Source of the DNA: an uncultured Ruminococcus sp.
GTDB lineage: Bacteria > Bacillota > Clostridia > Oscillospirales > Ruminococcaceae
NCBI GenBank assembly: GCA_947177935.1
Contig: CAMWWG010000003.1
Span: 1-14,818 of the forward strand
DNA: 14,818 nt
Direction: 5' to 3'
This document shows positions 1 to 7,749 of the stretch, in pieces. Position 1 is the stretch's first letter, and every line of letters begins with the position of its first letter. Position numbers and translations under genes: made by a program. Below the pieces are notes generated by a model, which was not told the DNA's origin, did not search any database, and worked only from the letters and a program-made list of their open reading frames with translations.

Positions 1-31
1 TAATAATAGCATACAAGATGGAAGATGTGCA

Positions 32-64
32 AAAGACCGGAACGCATTCCGGTCTTTCGTTTTG
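32..64 (+). terminator. Intrinsic terminator of the upstream gene
   Basis: A perfect 11-bp stem (32-42 paired with 47-57) closes on the tetraloop CGCA and is followed by CGTTTTG, a short weak T tract. No gene start lies to its left in the window, so it most likely ends a transcription unit that lies upstream and is cut off by the window edge. The reverse direction has no T tract, so plus-strand termination is the simpler reading. Confidence 0.75.
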
Positions 65-90
65 CAGATCGTTTTATTAAATTATGAAAT
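62..90 (+). promoter_or_regulatory. Weak candidate promoter for the rimP-nusA operon
   Basis: TTGCAG (62-67) and TGAAAT (85-90) are spaced by 17 bases and each matches four of six consensus sigma-A positions. The position is right: after the upstream terminator and before rimP. The -10 match is poor and the AT-rich sequence gives several alternatives, so the exact site is uncertain. A perfect AT inverted repeat, AAATTAA (95-101) with TTAATTT (105-111), follows in the presumed leader. Confidence 0.3.
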
Positions 91-147
91 ATCTAAATTA
101 ATTTTTAATTTCAGAAAATTCAGAAAGGAGTTTTTCATTAATTTACT

Positions 148-633
148 ATGAAACTGAAAAAATTCAGCAATACAGAACAGAAAATTTATGATCTGGTGTT
201 TCCTGTGGTTAATTCCCTGGGCTATCTGGTCTGGGATGTGCGTTTTGAAAAGAAAGGCGCTGACTGGGAGCTGACTGTGTTCATTGACAAGGAGACAGAC
301 GGCATTACAATTGATGACTGCGAGAAAGTCACCACACCTGTGAGTGATCTTCTAGACGAACACGATCCGATTCCACAGAGTTACCGCCTGAGCATCAGTT
401 CCCCCGGTCTTGAGGCAGATCTGATCCGAAAAAGTCATTTTGATGCCTGTGTCGGCTGTGAAGTCCGTGTCCGTGGCATCCGGAATTTTGACGACGGAAG
501 TCGTGAAGTAGTCGGTGTTCTGATGGATTGGGACAAGGATTCTGTCACAATCCGGACAGCACAAGAACCGGAACAGTCTGTCATGCTGCCATTCTCTGGC
601 ATTGCATTTGTCAAATTATATTTTGAATTTTAA
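148..633 (+). CDS. rimP: Ribosome maturation factor RimP
   Basis: RimP is a cytoplasmic protein that binds the nascent 30S subunit and helps late assembly. This 161-residue protein has the normal family length. The N-terminal half (about residues 1-85) carries the alpha/beta domain with the hallmark YRLSISSPGLEADLI close to residues 79-93. The C-terminal half (about 90-161) is the small SH3-like barrel, ending in an aromatic LYFEF. It is first in the operon, immediately before nusA, which is the usual place. The start is fixed by an in-frame stop at 139-141. The nearest Shine-Dalgarno sequence, GAAAGGAG at 123-130, is 17 bases from the ATG, unusually far, so initiation may be weak or the spacing may be shortened by leader structure. 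Identity is secure from the motif and the context. Confidence 0.95.
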   Translation: MKLKKFSNTEQKIYDLVFPVVNSLGYLVWDVRFEKKGADWELTVFIDKETDGITIDDCEKVTTPVSDLLDEHDPIPQSYRLSISSPGLEADLIRKSHFDACVGCEVRVRGIRNFDDGSREVVGVLMDWDKDSVTIRTAQEPEQSVMLPFSGIAFVKLYFEF

Positions 634-671
634 ATTTTCAATTTTCAAAAATTAGAAAGGATATGAGTAAT

Positions 672-1901
672 ATGGACGATTTTTTCAATACCCTGTCAGT
701 TCTCGGTTCTGAGAACAGTCTCGACACAGAAGTTATGATACAGACCATCAAATCTGCCATGCAGAAGTCTGTACAGCGCATGTACCCAGAGTGCAAGGAG
801 TCCATCCGGGTTGATATTGACGTTGAAAACAGAATTTTTGAAATATTTCTCTTGCAGGAAGTCGTTGATGATACACCGTTCAATCATACGGAAATTTCCC
901 TTGACGAAGCAAGAACCATCAAGCCGAACGCAGTTGTGGGAGAAATCATTGAACATAGATTGGATATTTCCAAATTCAGCCGTGCATCCGCACAATCCGC
1001 AAAACAGTCCATCAAGGGAGATCTGCGAGACATTAACCGTGACAGAATCCTGGAAAAATTCCAAAGCAAGGAAAATGACATCATCACGGCAACCGTCACA
1101 CAGGTAGAACCAGGCAGAGGATCTGCAACGCTGATGTATGACAAGACGGAATTATATCTGCTCCGCCAGGAACAGATCCCCGGCGAAATCCTCAAAGAAG
1201 GCATGTCTGTTAAGGTCTATATCACAGGAATTGCGAATAGAAATAAAAAGCCGATTATCAAGCTGTCCCGTGCGCACAGGGATCTTGTCAAGCGTCTGTT
1301 TGAACTGGAAGTACCGGAAATCTATGACGGCATTGTGGAAATTAAATCCATTTCCAGAGAAGCCGGTTCAAGATCCAAGATTGCTGTCATTTCTCATGAT
1401 GAGAACGTGGATGCCATCGGCTCTTGCATCGGCGCAAAACACTCCAGAATTTCCGCCGTTGTCAAAGAACTGAACGGCGAAAAGATCGACATTATTCCCT
1501 ATAACGAAGATCCGGCGAAATTCATCGCCAATGCCCTTTCCCCTGCGAAAGTCCTGAAAGTGATTATCCTCAACGAAGAAGAACGCACCTGTGTGGCTGT
1601 CGTTCCAGCTGATCAGTTATCACTTGCAATCGGCAACAGAGGACAGAATGCAAAATTAGCCGCAAAACTGACGGGCTACAAGATTGACATCAAATCCGAA
1701 ACAGACGAGATTCCAGAACCAGTTGCCAAGCCGGAACCGGACACAGCACCCGATCCGGAGGCAGATGAAATTTTCCTGGACGCTGATTTTAAACCTGATT
1801 CTGATTCTGAATCTGAATCAAATCCGGAAGAAGAAGTTTTATTTGAAGAAGATGAAATTTCTGAAAATTCTGAGAATTTTGAAACGATCTCCGAGGAATA
1901 A
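672..1901 (+). CDS. nusA: Transcription termination/antitermination factor NusA
   Basis: NusA binds RNA polymerase and nascent RNA and modulates pausing, termination and antitermination. The protein shows the standard order: N-terminal polymerase-binding domain (about 1-125, with FSRASAQSAKQSI), S1 domain (about 135-200), KH1 (about 215-285) and KH2 (about 290-345). KH2 keeps GNRG (residues 321-324), but the KH1 loop reads GAKH (254-257) where GXXG is expected. After KH2 comes an acidic tail of about 60 residues rich in Glu, Asp and Ser. That tail lies beyond the usual Firmicute length, and it carries an ENSENFE stretch encoded by a palindromic sequence. Start choice: AAAGGA at 656-661 is 10 bases from the ATG at 672 but only one base from the ATG at 663, so 672 is preferred; starting at 663 would add three residues. 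The stop overlaps the ylxR ribosome binding site region. Confidence 0.95.
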   Translation: MDDFFNTLSVLGSENSLDTEVMIQTIKSAMQKSVQRMYPECKESIRVDIDVENRIFEIFLLQEVVDDTPFNHTEISLDEARTIKPNAVVGEIIEHRLDISKFSRASAQSAKQSIKGDLRDINRDRILEKFQSKENDIITATVTQVEPGRGSATLMYDKTELYLLRQEQIPGEILKEGMSVKVYITGIANRNKKPIIKLSRAHRDLVKRLFELEVPEIYDGIVEIKSISREAGSRSKIAVISHDENVDAIGSCIGAKHSRISAVVKELNGEKIDIIPYNEDPAKFIANALSPAKVLKVIILNEEERTCVAVVPADQLSLAIGNRGQNAKLAAKLTGYKIDIKSETDEIPEPVAKPEPDTAPDPEADEIFLDADFKPDSDSESESNPEEEVLFEEDEISENSENFETISEE

Positions 1902-1904
1902 CCC

Positions 1905-2171
1905 ATGCAGAAAAAAATTCCCATGCGTCTGTGCATCGGCTGCGGGCAGAATCAACCCAAAAAAGACATGATCCGGATTGTCAAATCCCCGGAACAGGAA
2001 ATCTCCCTGGATCTGACCGGCAAAAAATCCGGTCGGGGGGCGTATCTCTGCAAAAATCCGTCCTGTCTGACGCAGGCGATGAAACAGCACAGGCTTGAAA
2101 GAAGTTTTTCCTGCAAGATTTCGCAGGAAGTTTACGAAAGGATGCAGCATGTCCTATCAGAATCCGAATAA
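1905..2171 (+). CDS. ylxR: YlxR family (DUF448) RNA-binding protein
   Basis: An 88-residue basic protein with both family signatures: MRLCIGCGQNQPKKDMIRIV near the start and GRGAYLCKNPSCLTQA around residues 43-58. YlxR proteins are nucleic-acid binding. In Bacillus the homologue has been reported as an RNase P modulator (RnpM); that role is family knowledge and is not shown here. The gene lies three bases after nusA and its ribosome binding site, GAGGA at 1893-1897, is inside the end of nusA, so expression is probably coupled. Its 3' end overlaps the ylxQ start by 23 bases. The CxxC and the second Cys-containing motif are intact. Confidence 0.93.
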   Translation: MQKKIPMRLCIGCGQNQPKKDMIRIVKSPEQEISLDLTGKKSGRGAYLCKNPSCLTQAMKQHRLERSFSCKISQEVYERMQHVLSESE

Positions 2172-2499
2172 AAATCCGGCACAAAAACTCCGTAATATCC
2201 TGAGTATCTGCCGGAAAGCCAATCAAATATCCCTTGGATTCGCACCTATGATGGAATCACTCAAAGCCGGTTCTGTCTGCGGTGTGCTGACAAGTTCTGA
2301 TATTTCCAAAAAAACGTGCAAAGAAGTGTATTTTGCCTGTGAAAAAAAACAGATTCCGGTCTGTCCGGTCAATCTGACAATGACAGAAATTGGCATGATC
2401 ACCGGAAGAAAAGCGGCTGTTGCTGCGATTCTCGATCAGGGCTTCTTTGATCGTATCCGCCAGCTGTGTGAGGAAGATTCCACAGCTATTGTCCCGTGA
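2149..2499 (+). CDS. ylxQ: YlxQ, L7Ae-type RNA-binding protein
   Basis: A 117-residue protein of the L7Ae/L30e/S12e/Gadd45 family, found between ylxR and infB in many Firmicutes. The core runs from [16 protein letters not shown] through a beta strand GVLTSSDIS to the [20 protein letters not shown] segment, the usual family layout. Where family members often read RRAGK-x-VSG, this one reads RKANQISLG, so the kink-turn contact region is altered. Start choice: the ATG at 2149 has AAAGGA at 2137-2142 with a 6-base gap. An upstream ATG at 2095 would add 18 basic residues but would lie deep inside ylxR without a good ribosome binding site. The family identity comes from the fold pattern and the position; the exact RNA target is unknown. 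Confidence 0.85.
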   Translation: MSYQNPNKNPAQKLRNILSICRKANQISLGFAPMMESLKAGSVCGVLTSSDISKKTCKEVYFACEKKQIPVCPVNLTMTEIGMITGRKAAVAAILDQGFFDRIRQLCEEDSTAIVP

Positions 2500-2551
2500 G
2501 ATCATAATTAATTACATCTCACCCACTTCATATTCAGGAGGGATTTCGCCT

Positions 2552-5137
2552 ATGGCAAAGAAAATGAAATTAACCGATGCTGCAAGAGATTTGCAGATTT
2601 CTCCCAAAGAACTGGTTGCTTTTCTGGAAGAACATCTCGGCGAGAAAAAAACAACAAGCAGTTCTGTGACAGAACGGGAAATGAATCTCATGCTGGAATT
2701 CTACAGCCAGAAGTCCAATGTCAGCAGTTTTGATGCGTACTTTGCGACAAAAAATCAGAAGCAAAATCAAAACCAGAATCAGAATCAGAAAAACCCCAAA
2801 AACCAGAAAAATCAGGCAAAACAAGCAAAACAGGAAAATCCGGACAAATCCGCACCGGCACAATCCAGAAAGCCCAAAAAACAGGATGCAAGACAGGATC
2901 TGAAACAAGATGTAAAACAGGATGCCAAATCCAGTTCCAAAACGGATTCTAAAGCAGATTCTAAATCCAATCCGAAACATGATAAATTCCAGATCAACAG
3001 CACCAATTCTGCCAATTCCGGATCGAAAAAACAACGCAAGGAAGAAAAACGTAGAAAAGCCCCGCAGGAACGTGGCGAAAAGACTCGTCTGGGTGGCATC
3101 ATCAGCACGGAAAGTGTTGTCAGCTCCACACCGCAGCCAACTGAAAATTCCGGAAAACGCCGGACAGTGGACACCAGGGGCAGTTATATTGAACTGGACA
3201 AATACAATGAACGTTATGAACAAATTGCGCCTGCGGACAGAAGAAAAGATAATTATTCCACCAAAAAACAGAAAATTAATCAGAAATCCGCACAGCGTGG
3301 CAAGAAAAATAATAACAGCCGCAAGCAGGAAACAGAGGCACAGCGACTGTCCCGTCTGGAGCTGGAACGTGCCAGAAAACAACAGCTCAAAGTCAAGATT
3401 CCGGATTCCATTCAGGTCGGAGAACTGGCAAGCCGTCTGAAAATTACAGTTTCCAAAGTCATCGGCAAATTAATGGGTCTGGGCATCATGGCAAGCATCA
3501 ATGAAGAAATTGATTTTGACACAGCAAGCCTGGTCGCAGAAGAACTCGGCGCAAAGGTCGAAAAAGAAGTCATCATGACCATTGAAGAACGATTAATTGA
3601 ATCGGAAGAAGTGGACGAAGAAAATCAACAGCCACGTCCGCCGGTCGTTGTTGTCATGGGACATGTCGATCATGGTAAAACCTCCATCCTGGACAGAATC
3701 CGTCATGCAAATGTCACGGCGTCCGAGGCAGGCGGCATCACACAGCATATTGGTGCTTATCAGGTCAAGCATAATAATCAGATGATTACATTTCTGGATA
3801 CCCCCGGACACGAAGCGTTCACATCCATGAGAGCCCGTGGCGCAAATATCACAGATATTGCGATTCTGGTTGTTGCTGCGGATGATGGCATCATGCCTCA
3901 GACGGTTGAATCCATCAATCATGCCAAAGCCGCCGGAACGTCTGTCATTGTTGCCATTAACAAAATGGACAAAGAGGCAGCCAATCCGGACAAAGTTCTG
4001 CAGCAGCTCACAGAATACGGGCTTGTCTGCGAACAGTGGGGCGGCGACACAATCTGTATTCCCGTTTCTGCGAAGACCGGCGAGGGCATTAACGAATTAT
4101 TAGAAAATATTTTACTTGTCTCAGAAGTAAAAGAATTGACAGCCAATCCGGATCGTCTTGCAAAGGGCACTGTCGTGGAAGCCAGATTGGATAAGGGCAG
4201 AGGACCAATCGCAACGCTTCTGGTGCAGAAAGGCACGCTCCACACCGGAGATATTATCATTGCCGGCACATCCGTGGGCAGAGTCCGTGTGATGACAAAT
4301 TATAAAGGCAATACGGTCAAAACGGCAACGCCGTCCGTGCCGGTAGAAATCACAGGTTTGGATGAAGTCCCCTGTGCAGGTGATATTTTCGACGCCGTAG
4401 AAGACGAGCGTCTTGCAAAAGAATTAGTAGAACAGAGAAAACATGAAGCCAAAGAAGCCATGTTCCAGAACACAAGCCACAAACTCACACTGGATAATCT
4501 GTTCAGCCAGATTGCTGAGGGCGAAACGAAAGAACTCCCGATTATCGTCAAGGCAGACGTGCAGGGCAGTGCGGAAGCGGTCAAGACATCCCTGGAAAAA
4601 TTATCCAATGATGAAGTCCGTGTCAGAGTGATTCATAGTGCCGTCGGCGCTGTCAAAGAAAGCGACGTCATGCTTGCCAACGCATCCAATGCAATTATTG
4701 TCGGATTCAATGTCAGACCGGACAATGGTGCGGCAGAGAGTGCAGCAAGAGACGGTGTTGACATCCGGTTATACCGGATCATTTATGATGCAATTGAAGA
4801 AATCACAACAGCCATGAAAGGCATGCTTGCGCCGAAATTCCGTGAAGTGATTCTGGGTAAAGCAGAAGTCCGCCAGTTATTCAAAATTTCCAGTGTCGGC
4901 ACAGTTGCCGGGAGCTACATTCTGGAGGGCAAGCTGACAAGACAGTGCCAGATCCGGATTGTCCGTGATGGCATTATCATTGCAGACGATCATATTGCAG
5001 GATTACAGCGTATGAAAGATTCCGTGAAAGAAGTCGCAAGCGGCTATGAGTGCGGCATCAGCCTGGAAAAATTCAATGATATCAAGACAGGCGATATTTT
5101 TGAGGCGTATATCATGGAAGAATATCAGCCGGAATAA
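2552..5137 (+). CDS. infB: Translation initiation factor IF-2
   Basis: IF2 is the GTPase that delivers fMet-tRNA to the 30S subunit and promotes 50S joining. The 861-residue protein has a first IF2_N domain (about 1-60), a long low-complexity linker (about 65-275), a second IF2_N domain (about 280-340), and then the G domain and domains II-IV. The GTPase motifs are complete: GHVDHGKT (370-377), GITQHIG (395-401), DTPGH (416-420), NKMD (470-473) and SAKT (506-509). The linker is rich in Gln, Asn, Lys, Asp and Ser, with NQ repeats and KQDxxQD-like repeats. The start MAKKMKL is chosen because AGGAGG at 2536-2541 stands 10 bases before it; the longer in-frame extension to 2420 overlaps ylxQ. The stop codon lies in a hairpin loop. 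Confidence 0.97.
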   Translation: MAKKMKLTDAARDLQISPKELVAFLEEHLGEKKTTSSSVTEREMNLMLEFYSQKSNVSSFDAYFATKNQKQNQNQNQNQKNPKNQKNQAKQAKQENPDKSAPAQSRKPKKQDARQDLKQDVKQDAKSSSKTDSKADSKSNPKHDKFQINSTNSANSGSKKQRKEEKRRKAPQERGEKTRLGGIISTESVVSSTPQPTENSGKRRTVDTRGSYIELDKYNERYEQIAPADRRKDNYSTKKQKINQKSAQRGKKNNNSRKQETEAQRLSRLELERARKQQLKVKIPDSIQVGELASRLKITVSKVIGKLMGLGIMASINEEIDFDTASLVAEELGAKVEKEVIMTIEERLIESEEVDEENQQPRPPVVVVMGHVDHGKTSILDRIRHANVTASEAGGITQHIGAYQVKHNNQMITFLDTPGHEAFTSMRARGANITDIAILVVAADDGIMPQTVESINHAKAAGTSVIVAINKMDKEAANPDKVLQQLTEYGLVCEQWGGDTICIPVSAKTGEGINELLENILLVSEVKELTANPDRLAKGTVVEARLDKGRGPIATLLVQKGTLHTGDIIIAGTSVGRVRVMTNYKGNTVKTATPSVPVEITGLDEVPCAGDIFDAVEDERLAKELVEQRKHEAKEAMFQNTSHKLTLDNLFSQIAEGETKELPIIVKADVQGSAEAVKTSLEKLSNDEVRVRVIHSAVGAVKESDVMLANASNAIIVGFNVRPDNGAAESAARDGVDIRLYRIIYDAIEEITTAMKGMLAPKFREVILGKAEVRQLFKISSVGTVAGSYILEGKLTRQCQIRIVRDGIIIADDHIAGLQRMKDSVKEVASGYECGISLEKFNDIKTGDIFEAYIMEEYQPE

Positions 5138-5160
5138 TCCGGCTGAACCCCGCCGGGGTT
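5125..5160 (+). promoter_or_regulatory. Tandem hairpins at the infB 3' end
   Basis: Hairpin 1 pairs 5125-5133 with 5138-5146 (9 bp) and its four-base loop ATAA contains the infB stop codon TAA (5135-5137). Hairpin 2 pairs AACCCC (5146-5151) with GGGGTT (5155-5160). The two share base 5146. CCGGC (5139-5143) could instead pair with GCCGG (5152-5156), which would exclude both. No T run follows, only an AT-rich palindrome, so a plain terminator is not convincing. A partial attenuator, an mRNA processing site or a 3' stabilising structure are all possible. Confidence 0.5.
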
Positions 5161-5164
5161 TCAA

Positions 5165-5186
5165 ATTAATAATAATTATTATTAAT
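5165..5186. repeat. 22-base perfect AT palindrome
   Basis: Positions 5165-5175 are the exact reverse complement of 5176-5186, and all bases are A or T. The palindrome lies between infB and the next small gene, four bases after hairpin 2. As RNA it would be a weak AU stem; as DNA it could be a binding site or a cruciform-prone element. No function can be assigned. Confidence 0.6.
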
Positions 5187-5215
5187 ATTATCCTACACAG
5201 ACAGCAGGTGATCGC

Positions 5216-5428
5216 ATGGAAAATCAGGAAGAAGATTCTAAAAAATCTCCGGCGCAAATGCCGGAACAGTATACCAGAATGTGCACCAAAGATATGCTCC
5301 AGTACTGCGATGAGGCGCTTGCCTGGGAAGAATTCGGTGCGGTGGATATTTTTTTCTTTGAGTCCGTCAAAAAAATTCTGCTCGGCCAATGCCCTGATAT
5401 TCAGATTTCCCGAAATTCTGAGTTTTAA
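5216..5428 (+). CDS. Unrecognised 70-residue protein between infB and rbfA
   Basis: I do not recognise a family. The gene has a good ribosome binding site, AGGTGAT at 5206-5212, and codon use like its neighbours. It sits inside the operon in the same direction, which supports a real gene. The protein starts with a charged, probably disordered segment (MENQEEDSKKS). A likely helical core follows with CTKDMLQYCDEALAWEEFG and an aromatic patch DIFFFESVKKILLG. It ends in ISRNSEF. There is no signal peptide or transmembrane segment, so it should be cytoplasmic. The ENQE start is shared with two later genes in the window. A role linked to ribosome assembly or initiation is suggested only by position. 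A longer reading frame over this stretch (5046-5459) lacks these signals and is rejected. Confidence 0.65.
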   Translation: MENQEEDSKKSPAQMPEQYTRMCTKDMLQYCDEALAWEEFGAVDIFFFESVKKILLGQCPDIQISRNSEF

Positions 5429-5468
5429 ATTGCTCTGTACAGAAAGACAGAAAGGATGAAAATCGATT

Positions 5469-5846
5469 ATGCCAAGCTTTAAAAATAACCGTATGGCGGA
5501 AGATATTCACAGAGAGCTGACCGATATTTTCCGGCTCGTCAAAGATCCCAGAGTCAGCCGTATGCTCTCTGTGGTGCGTGTGGAGCTTGCCGGTGACGGC
5601 TCACACTGCAAAGTCTATGTGTCCAGCCTCTACGGTCTGGAAGACACCCAGCAGTCTGTGAAAGGTCTCCGAAGCGCCGCCGGATTTATCCGGAGAGAAC
5701 TGTTCTCCCGGCTGAAAATGCGTAAAAGTCCGGAACTGGAATTTATTGCAGATGATTCCATTGCAAGGGGCGCAGAAGTGACAAAAAAACTGGATCAGAT
5801 CCAGACCCGAGAAAATTCAGAAAATCCGGAGGAAGAAATCTCATGA
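5469..5846 (+). CDS. rbfA: Ribosome-binding factor A
   Basis: RbfA binds the 30S subunit near the 16S 5' helix and acts in late maturation and cold adaptation. This 125-residue protein has the usual length and single KH-type domain. It starts PSFKNNRMAEDIHRELTDI and continues with DPRVSRMLSVVRVELAGD, then the KVYVSSLY strand and the family-typical KGLRSAAGFIRRELFSRL helix region. PELEFIADDSIARG closes the fold. The last dozen residues (RENSENPEEEIS) are an acidic, probably disordered tail. AGAAAGGA at 5449-5456 lies 12 bases before the ATG, a little long. The stop overlaps the next gene by four bases (ATGA), so the two are probably translationally coupled. Confidence 0.95.
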   Translation: MPSFKNNRMAEDIHRELTDIFRLVKDPRVSRMLSVVRVELAGDGSHCKVYVSSLYGLEDTQQSVKGLRSAAGFIRRELFSRLKMRKSPELEFIADDSIARGAEVTKKLDQIQTRENSENPEEEIS

Positions 5847-6802
5847 ACAGGATCAGTCTAAAAGAAACCGCAGAATTTCTCCGGAATTCCAAGGATGTGT
5901 ATATTCTGATCCATAGAAATCCGGATGGCGACTGCATCGGTGCAGGGTATTCTCTCCAGGCAGTTCTGAAATCCCTCGGAATCCGTTCCAGGGTGCTTTG
6001 TTCTGATCCGATTCCAGAACGATTTGCTTTTTTATTACCGGAGAATTTTGAAAATTCAGAAAATTTTCCGGCAAAAACCATTGTTTCTGTTGATCTTGCA
6101 GACGAGAAATTACTTGGTGATCTGGAAGAACCCTACACCGGAAACATTCAGCTCTGTATTGATCATCATGTTTCCAACAGGTTCTATGCAGAATCTGTCT
6201 TGCTGGAGGAACATGCGGCGGCGGCTTGCGAAATTTTATACAAGCTCTATCGTTTTATGAATATCCCATTCACGGAACAGATCGCAAAATGTCTGTTCAC
6301 CGGTATGTCCACGGATACGGGCTGTTTTAAATTTGATAATACTACGCCGGAAACGCATCTGTTTACAGCCGAAATCATGCAGGAATTCCCTCAGATCCGT
6401 TATGATTTAATTAACCGGGAAATGTTTGATGTGAAAAGTCCTGCCCGGATCCGGGCAGAAATGGCAATGCTTGGTCAAATGGAATATTATCTTGACGGAC
6501 AATGCACAATGATCTGGGCAACACTGGAAATCTGCAAAGAAAATCAGGTGCAAGAATCTGATCTGGAGGGACTGACAGCATTATCGCTCCAACCGGAAGG
6601 CGTTGAAGTCGGCATTACCATCCGGGAACGTGAACCAGGCGTTTACAAAATCTCCATGCGTTCCGCCAAGGATGCCAATGTTTCTGCAATCTGCCAGGGA
6701 TTCGGCGGCGGCGGTCACATCAAAGCCGCCGGCTGTCTGCTCCGGGGGACCCGTGCGGAAGTGACGGAAAAACTGCTGAAAGCCGTGGAACAAGCATTAT
6801 GA
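5843..6802 (+). CDS. nrnA: DHH/DHHA1 phosphoesterase, NrnA-like nanoRNase/pAp phosphatase
   Basis: NrnA-type enzymes degrade 2-5 nt RNAs and many also dephosphorylate pAp. The 319-residue protein has the normal length. The DHH domain carries HRNPDGDCIGA (residues 24-34) with metal ligands H24, D28 and D30, then VSVDLAD with D84, the DHHVSN motif (107-112) and STDTG with D158. The C-terminal DHHA1 domain has the substrate-binding GGGGHIKAAG at 288-297. All expected active-site residues are present. The loop between the first two motifs holds ENFENSENF (67-75), encoded by an AT palindromic sequence. The gene starts inside the rbfA stop (ATGA) with GGAGGAA upstream, and ends in the same kind of overlap with truB. 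The order rbfA-nrnA-truB is common in Firmicutes. Whether pAp or short RNA is the main substrate cannot be told from sequence. Confidence 0.92.
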   Translation: MNRISLKETAEFLRNSKDVYILIHRNPDGDCIGAGYSLQAVLKSLGIRSRVLCSDPIPERFAFLLPENFENSENFPAKTIVSVDLADEKLLGDLEEPYTGNIQLCIDHHVSNRFYAESVLLEEHAAAACEILYKLYRFMNIPFTEQIAKCLFTGMSTDTGCFKFDNTTPETHLFTAEIMQEFPQIRYDLINREMFDVKSPARIRAEMAMLGQMEYYLDGQCTMIWATLEICKENQVQESDLEGLTALSLQPEGVEVGITIREREPGVYKISMRSAKDANVSAICQGFGGGGHIKAAGCLLRGTRAEVTEKLLKAVEQAL

Positions 6803-7749
6803 TAATAAAAAAAAATAATAATTATAATGGCATTCTTTGTGTGGATAAGCCTGCCGGATTCACATCTTTTGATGTGATCGCCAAACTCCGGGGGATCCTG
6901 CACATGAAACGACTCGGACATGCCGGAACGCTTGACCCGATGGCGACCGGCGTTCTCCCGGTGTTCGTAGGCTATGCCACAAAAGCCTGCCACATCCTGC
7001 CCGATGAAAGCAAGACATATCTTGCCGGATTTCAATTAGGACAGACCAGCGACACACAGGACGCTACCGGAACAATCCTGGAAACACGGGATTTCTTCGG
7101 CATCTCACAACAAGATATTTTAAAAGCCATTCCCTCCGGAAATATTATGCAGATCCCCCCCATGTATTCCGCTGTTTCCGTCAACGGAAAACGACTCTAT
7201 GAACTGGCAAGAGCGGGAAAAGAAATTGAACGCCCTGCCAAACAAGTTTCTGTGAATATTCTCTCTTTTCCGGAATTTGATCCGGTTTCCGGCATGGGTA
7301 TCATTGAAATCCATTGCAGTAAGGGGACGTACATCCGGACAATCCTGCATGACATGGGGCAAAATCTGGGGTGCGGTGCAATGATGACTTCTTTAAGAAG
7401 AACTGCCGCAGGCGGTTTCACCCTGAATAACTGCCACACACTGGAAGAAATCCAGGAACTTGCCAATCCGAATCAAGAACAAGATCAAATCCCGGAAATT
7501 CTGAAATCGCTTGCAGAAGTATTCCAGGATCTTCCCCGAATCCAATTAAATAAATCACAGACAAAATTATACCGCAATGGCGTAAAACTAAGTTTATCAG
7601 AACTGAACATCCCGGAAACAGAATCAAAACAGTATGCCGTTTATGGGACAATCTCCGGCGGTTTTCTGGGAATTGCCGTGACAGACCCCGAACAACATTG
7701 TCTGCGTGTGTTCCGGAATCTCTGTCCGCCGGATGAGGTGCAGACATGA
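6799..7749 (+). CDS. truB: tRNA pseudouridine-55 synthase TruB
   Basis: TruB converts U55 to pseudouridine in the T arm of tRNAs and also acts as an RNA chaperone. The 316-residue protein has the motif GHAGTLDPMATGVLP (40-54), with catalytic Asp46. It also has YLAGFQLGQTSDTQDATG, IPPMYSAVSVNGKRLYELAR and CSKGTYIRTILHDMG, followed by a C-terminal PUA-like region (about 250-316). The start overlaps the nrnA stop (ATGA). No clear Shine-Dalgarno sequence precedes it, so it probably depends on ribosomes terminating on nrnA. The first codons are extremely A-rich and include nine As in a row (6807-6815), giving MIIKKNNNYNG. The next nearby ATG, at 6827, is out of frame, so 6799 is the only reasonable start before the conserved domain. 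Confidence 0.95.
   Translation: MIIKKNNNYNGILCVDKPAGFTSFDVIAKLRGILHMKRLGHAGTLDPMATGVLPVFVGYATKACHILPDESKTYLAGFQLGQTSDTQDATGTILETRDFFGISQQDILKAIPSGNIMQIPPMYSAVSVNGKRLYELARAGKEIERPAKQVSVNILSFPEFDPVSGMGIIEIHCSKGTYIRTILHDMGQNLGCGAMMTSLRRTAAGGFTLNNCHTLEEIQELANPNQEQDQIPEILKSLAEVFQDLPRIQLNKSQTKLYRNGVKLSLSELNIPETESKQYAVYGTISGGFLGIAVTDPEQHCLRVFRNLCPPDEVQT

Noticed and set aside
2420..2551. Extended IF2 N-terminus from the upstream in-frame ATG
   Set aside because: It would overlap ylxQ and precede the AGGAGG site; the conserved IF2 start MAKKMKL follows that site.
2760..2840. Possible CRISPR-like or satellite repeat
   Set aside because: Units are 6 bases, imperfect and in frame; they code the IF2 linker and lack spacers.
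2570..3382. Long minus-strand reading frame of 270 codons opposite infB
   Set aside because: It is the antisense of the Lys/Gln/Asn-rich IF2 linker, which turns AAA and CAG codons into Phe and Leu and avoids stops. It lacks a ribosome binding site and recognisable domains.
5146..5186. Intrinsic terminator after infB
   Set aside because: The GGGGTT stem is followed by TTCAAATTAAT and not a T run, and essential genes of the same operon lie downstream; kept as regulatory structure only.
5046..5459. A 137-codon plus-strand frame across the infB end and orf70
   Set aside because: It starts inside infB, runs through the hairpins and has no ribosome binding site; the 70-codon frame at 5216 has one and operon-like codon use.
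7700..7745. FMN riboswitch before ribF
   Set aside because: The gene starts in the truB stop with no intergenic leader and no aptamer-like conserved sequence.
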